DNA from: Thioalkalivibrio sp.
Lineage (GTDB): Bacteria > Pseudomonadota > Gammaproteobacteria > Ectothiorhodospirales > Ectothiorhodospiraceae
Direction of reading: 5' to 3'
Assembly (NCBI GenBank): GCA_007119005.1
Contig: SKQM01000112.1
Coordinates: 1 to 15,049, forward strand
Length of the DNA: 15,049 bases
Positions 12,846 to 15,049 of this stretch are shown here, one piece after another. Within the stretch, counting starts at the first letter, position 1. The number at the start of each line of letters is the position of its first letter. The notes below the pieces were generated by a model. That model was not told the origin of the DNA. It saw nothing but the letters and a program-made list of their open reading frames with translations, and did no database searches. The translations under genes were made by a program, and so were the position numbers.

Positions 12846-13924
12846 ACGTCGATCCCGTGCCAGCCATCCCGACACCAGACCCCTGCCAGTGGCTGGACGA
12901 GCTCTCCACCGCCGTGCTGGTCACCGACGCGCGGCTGCGGCTGCTGGCGGTCAACAGCGCCGCTGAGGTGCTGCTCGGCCTGAGCCGGGACCGGGTGGTC
13001 GGCGGGCACTTGGGGCAGTGGCTGCGTCTGGACCTGAACCTGTCGAAACAGCTGCAGCAGGCGCTGAATGACAAGCAGTCGGTGTCGTTGCGCGGGCGCA
13101 GCCTGCGTCCACTGCGCGCGCCCGAGTTTCTCGCCGACCTGATGATCTCGCCGCTTCACGGAGAGCACTCCGAGGACCGCCTGCTGCTGGAGATGACGGC
13201 CACCGACCGCCACCAGCGCATCACCCGCGAGGACCAGCTGCGCCAGCAGCAGGCCATCACCCGGGCGGTCACCCGGGGCCTCGCGCACGAGATCAAGAAT
13301 CCGCTGGGCGGCCTGCGCGGCGCTGCACAGCTGCTGGCCAGCGACCTCGATGACCCGTCGCTGCGGGAATACACCCAGATCATCATCCGCGAGGCCGATC
13401 GCCTGCGCAGCCTGGTGGATCGCATGCTGGGGCCCAGCAACATGCCCCGTCGCGAACCGGTGAACGTACACGAGGTGATGGAGCACGTTCGTGGCCTGGT
13501 CAGCGTGCAGCTGCCGCTGGGACTGCGGATCACGGCCGACTACGACCCCAGCATCCCGGACGTGCTGGTCGACCGCGACATGCTGGTGCAAGCCCTGCTC
13601 AACCTGGTGCAGAACGCGATTCAGGCGCTCGGCGATCATGGCGAGATCCGCCTGATGTCGCGGATCCTCCGCCAGTACACGATCTCCGGGCAGCGCCATC
13701 GCCTGGTCGCGCGCCTGCGCGTGCGCGACAACGGGCCGGGGATCCCGGAAGAGATCCGCGAGCGCATCTTCTTCCCCATGGTGACCGGTAGGGCCTCGGG
13801 CACCGGGCTGGGTCTGCCGATCGCACAAAGCCTGATGCAGCTGAACCACGGACTGATCGAGTGCCGGTCCCGCCCGGGCCGCACCGATTTCGATGTGCTG
13901 CTGCCGCTGGAGAACACAGCATGA
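12842..13924 (+). CDS. ntrB: Nitrogen regulation histidine kinase/phosphatase NtrB
   Basis: 360 residues. An N-terminal PAS sensor domain is at about 12-125 (WLDELSTAVLVTDARLRLLAVN). The DHp helix follows with phosphoacceptor H149 in the signature RGLAHEIKNPLGGLRGAAQLL. The ATPase domain has LLNLVQNAIQAL (N258), DNGPGIP (296-302) and SGTGLGLPIAQ (319-329). These motifs and the length are those of NtrB (GlnL), the cytoplasmic kinase that phosphorylates NtrC under nitrogen limitation and becomes a phosphatase when bound by PII. The ATG at 12842 corresponds to the usual start, although no ribosome-binding site is clear; a GTG at 12764 is an in-frame alternative. The stop overlaps the ntrC ATG by four bases. 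glnA is not upstream, unlike in E. coli: two envelope-protein genes are. Confidence 0.96.
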   Translation: MNVDPVPAIPTPDPCQWLDELSTAVLVTDARLRLLAVNSAAEVLLGLSRDRVVGGHLGQWLRLDLNLSKQLQQALNDKQSVSLRGRSLRPLRAPEFLADLMISPLHGEHSEDRLLLEMTATDRHQRITREDQLRQQQAITRAVTRGLAHEIKNPLGGLRGAAQLLASDLDDPSLREYTQIIIREADRLRSLVDRMLGPSNMPRREPVNVHEVMEHVRGLVSVQLPLGLRITADYDPSIPDVLVDRDMLVQALLNLVQNAIQALGDHGEIRLMSRILRQYTISGQRHRLVARLRVRDNGPGIPEEIRERIFFPMVTGRASGTGLGLPIAQSLMQLNHGLIECRSRPGRTDFDVLLPLENTA

Positions 13925-15049
13925 ACGCCAACGTATGGGTCATCGACGACGACGATTCGATCCGCTGGGTCCTGGAAAGGGCCTTGAACCGGGCCGGGCT
14001 CGAGGTTCGCGGCTTCGAATCGGCGGACTCGGCCTGGAGCGCGCTGGAGGAAGGCGGCAACCCCGACACCATCCTCGCGGATGTGCGCATGCCGGGCCTG
14101 AACGGGCTGGACTTCCTCGCACGGCTGCGCGAGCAACCCGACCCTGCGCCGGTGATCATCATGACCGCCTTCTCCGACCTCGAGAGTGCGGTTTCCGCCT
14201 ACCAGACCGGCGCCTTTGAGTATCTGCCGAAGCCCTTCGACCTCGAAGAGGCCGTCGGGCTCGTCCAGCGTGCATTGCAGGCACGCCGCGAAAGCCTGTC
14301 GGCGGGTAGTGCCGTCGACAGCTCGGCGCCGACGGCACTGATTGGCGAGGCGCCGGCGATGCAGGAGTTGTTCCGCGCAATCGGCCGGCTGTCACGCTCC
14401 AACATCACCGTGCTGGTGAACGGCGAGTCCGGCACCGGCAAGGAACTGGTCGCCCGGGCACTGCACCAGCACAGTCCGCGGGCCAGCCAGCCGCTGATCG
14501 CCCTGAACACCGCGGCGATCCCCAAGGACCTGCTCGAGAGCGAGCTGTTCGGGCACGAGCGCGGCGCGTTCACCGGCGCCAACCAGGCCCGCAAGGGCCG
14601 CTTCGAGCAGGCCGACGGCGGCACGCTGTTCCTGGACGAGATCGGCGACATGCCGTTCGACCTGCAGACGCGGCTGCTGCGCGTGCTGTCGGACGGGACC
14701 TTCTACCGGGTCGGCGGGCACACGCCGATCCGGGTCGACGTGCGCATCATCGCGGCCACGCACCAGAACCTCGAGGACCGGGTCGCCGCCGGCCTGTTCC
14801 GCGAAGACCTGTTCCACCGTCTCAACGTGATCCGCATCCAGGTGCCAGCCCTGCGCGACCGGCCCGAGGACATCCCGCTCCTGGTCCGGCACTTCATGCA
14901 GGAGGCCGCGCGCGACCTGGGCGTGGATGTGAAAGTGATGCGCCCGGAGGTGATGTCGGAACTGCAGGCGATGCGCTGGCCGGGCAACGTGCGGCAACTG
15001 GAGAACACCTGCCGCTGGCTGACCGTGATGGCCTCGGGCCGCGAGGTGC
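13921..15049 (+). CDS. ntrC: Nitrogen regulation response regulator NtrC, 3' truncated by window
   Basis: 376 codons are visible and the frame is open at the window edge; the family's usual length is about 470, so the C-terminal Fis-type DNA-binding domain is mostly outside. The receiver domain is at about 1-120 with acidic DDDD (9-12), phosphoacceptor D54 in LADVRMPG and LPKPFD (K104). The sigma-54 AAA+ domain follows: Walker A GESGTGKE (168-175), GAFTGA loop (215-220) that contacts sigma-54, Walker B GGTLFLDEIGD (233-243), arginine region LFREDLFHRLNV (292-303) and WPGNVRQLEN (353-362). It activates sigma-54 promoters of nitrogen assimilation genes when phosphorylated by NtrB. GGAG sits 8 nt before the ATG, and the ATG overlaps the ntrB stop. 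Confidence 0.96.
   Translation, partial: MNANVWVIDDDDSIRWVLERALNRAGLEVRGFESADSAWSALEEGGNPDTILADVRMPGLNGLDFLARLREQPDPAPVIIMTAFSDLESAVSAYQTGAFEYLPKPFDLEEAVGLVQRALQARRESLSAGSAVDSSAPTALIGEAPAMQELFRAIGRLSRSNITVLVNGESGTGKELVARALHQHSPRASQPLIALNTAAIPKDLLESELFGHERGAFTGANQARKGRFEQADGGTLFLDEIGDMPFDLQTRLLRVLSDGTFYRVGGHTPIRVDVRIIAATHQNLEDRVAAGLFREDLFHRLNVIRIQVPALRDRPEDIPLLVRHFMQEAARDLGVDVKVMRPEVMSELQAMRWPGNVRQLENTCRWLTVMASGREV

Overview
The window looks like chromosomal DNA of a GC-rich gammaproteobacterium. It has three or four c-type haem sites in periplasmic cytochromes and the gene neighbourhood dsbA / cytochrome c4 / engB / polA / DUF2782 / ntrBC, which recalls Pseudomonas (EEP hydrolase-dsbA-cc4-engB-polA-DUF2782) and E. 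coli (dsbA-polA-spf-yihA-glnG-glnL). A haloalkaliphilic sulfur oxidiser of the Ectothiorhodospiraceae (Thioalkalivibrio type) fits the cytochromes and composition, but this is an inference. No mobile element, CRISPR array, rRNA or tRNA was seen.

Region 1 (1-3930, all minus strand) reads as one operon, transcribed from about 3950 towards 1: a small monohaem cytochrome c, a dihaem cytochrome resembling the FccA subunit of flavocytochrome c sulfide dehydrogenase, a DsbA-like thiol oxidoreductase (CGFC), a membrane histidine kinase with a CHASE-like periplasmic sensor, and the start of a LuxR/NarL-type response regulator cut by the window edge. Upstream of the operon, at 4058-4095, lie two tandem copies of TAGGA-N5-TCCTA, 22 bp apart, which are good candidates for the regulator's operator.

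Region 2 (4238-7564) holds housekeeping genes: an endonuclease/exonuclease/phosphatase-fold hydrolase (TTG start), dsbA (CPHC), cytochrome c4 with a clear terminator and promoter, and divergently the ribosome-assembly GTPase engB.

Region 3 (7565-7768) lies between engB and the polA operon. The minus strand carries a sigma-E-like promoter (GGAACTT, 16-nt spacer, TCATA), then four consecutive perfect stem-loops, the last being a strong intrinsic terminator. The predicted RNA is about 110 nt. It sits where E. coli has Spot 42 (between polA and yihA/engB) and where, to my knowledge, Pseudomonas has the sigma-22-dependent ErsA. This is the most interesting item in the window.

Region 4 (7769-11826) has a small membrane-anchored protein of unknown function behind polA, full-length DNA polymerase I with both exonuclease domains, and divergently a LOG-family nucleotide hydrolase. 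Region 5 (11833-15049) has two small exported proteins (DUF2782, DUF4124) with a terminator, then the nitrogen two-component pair ntrB-ntrC, preceded by two perfectly phased NtrC boxes. ntrC runs off the window end.
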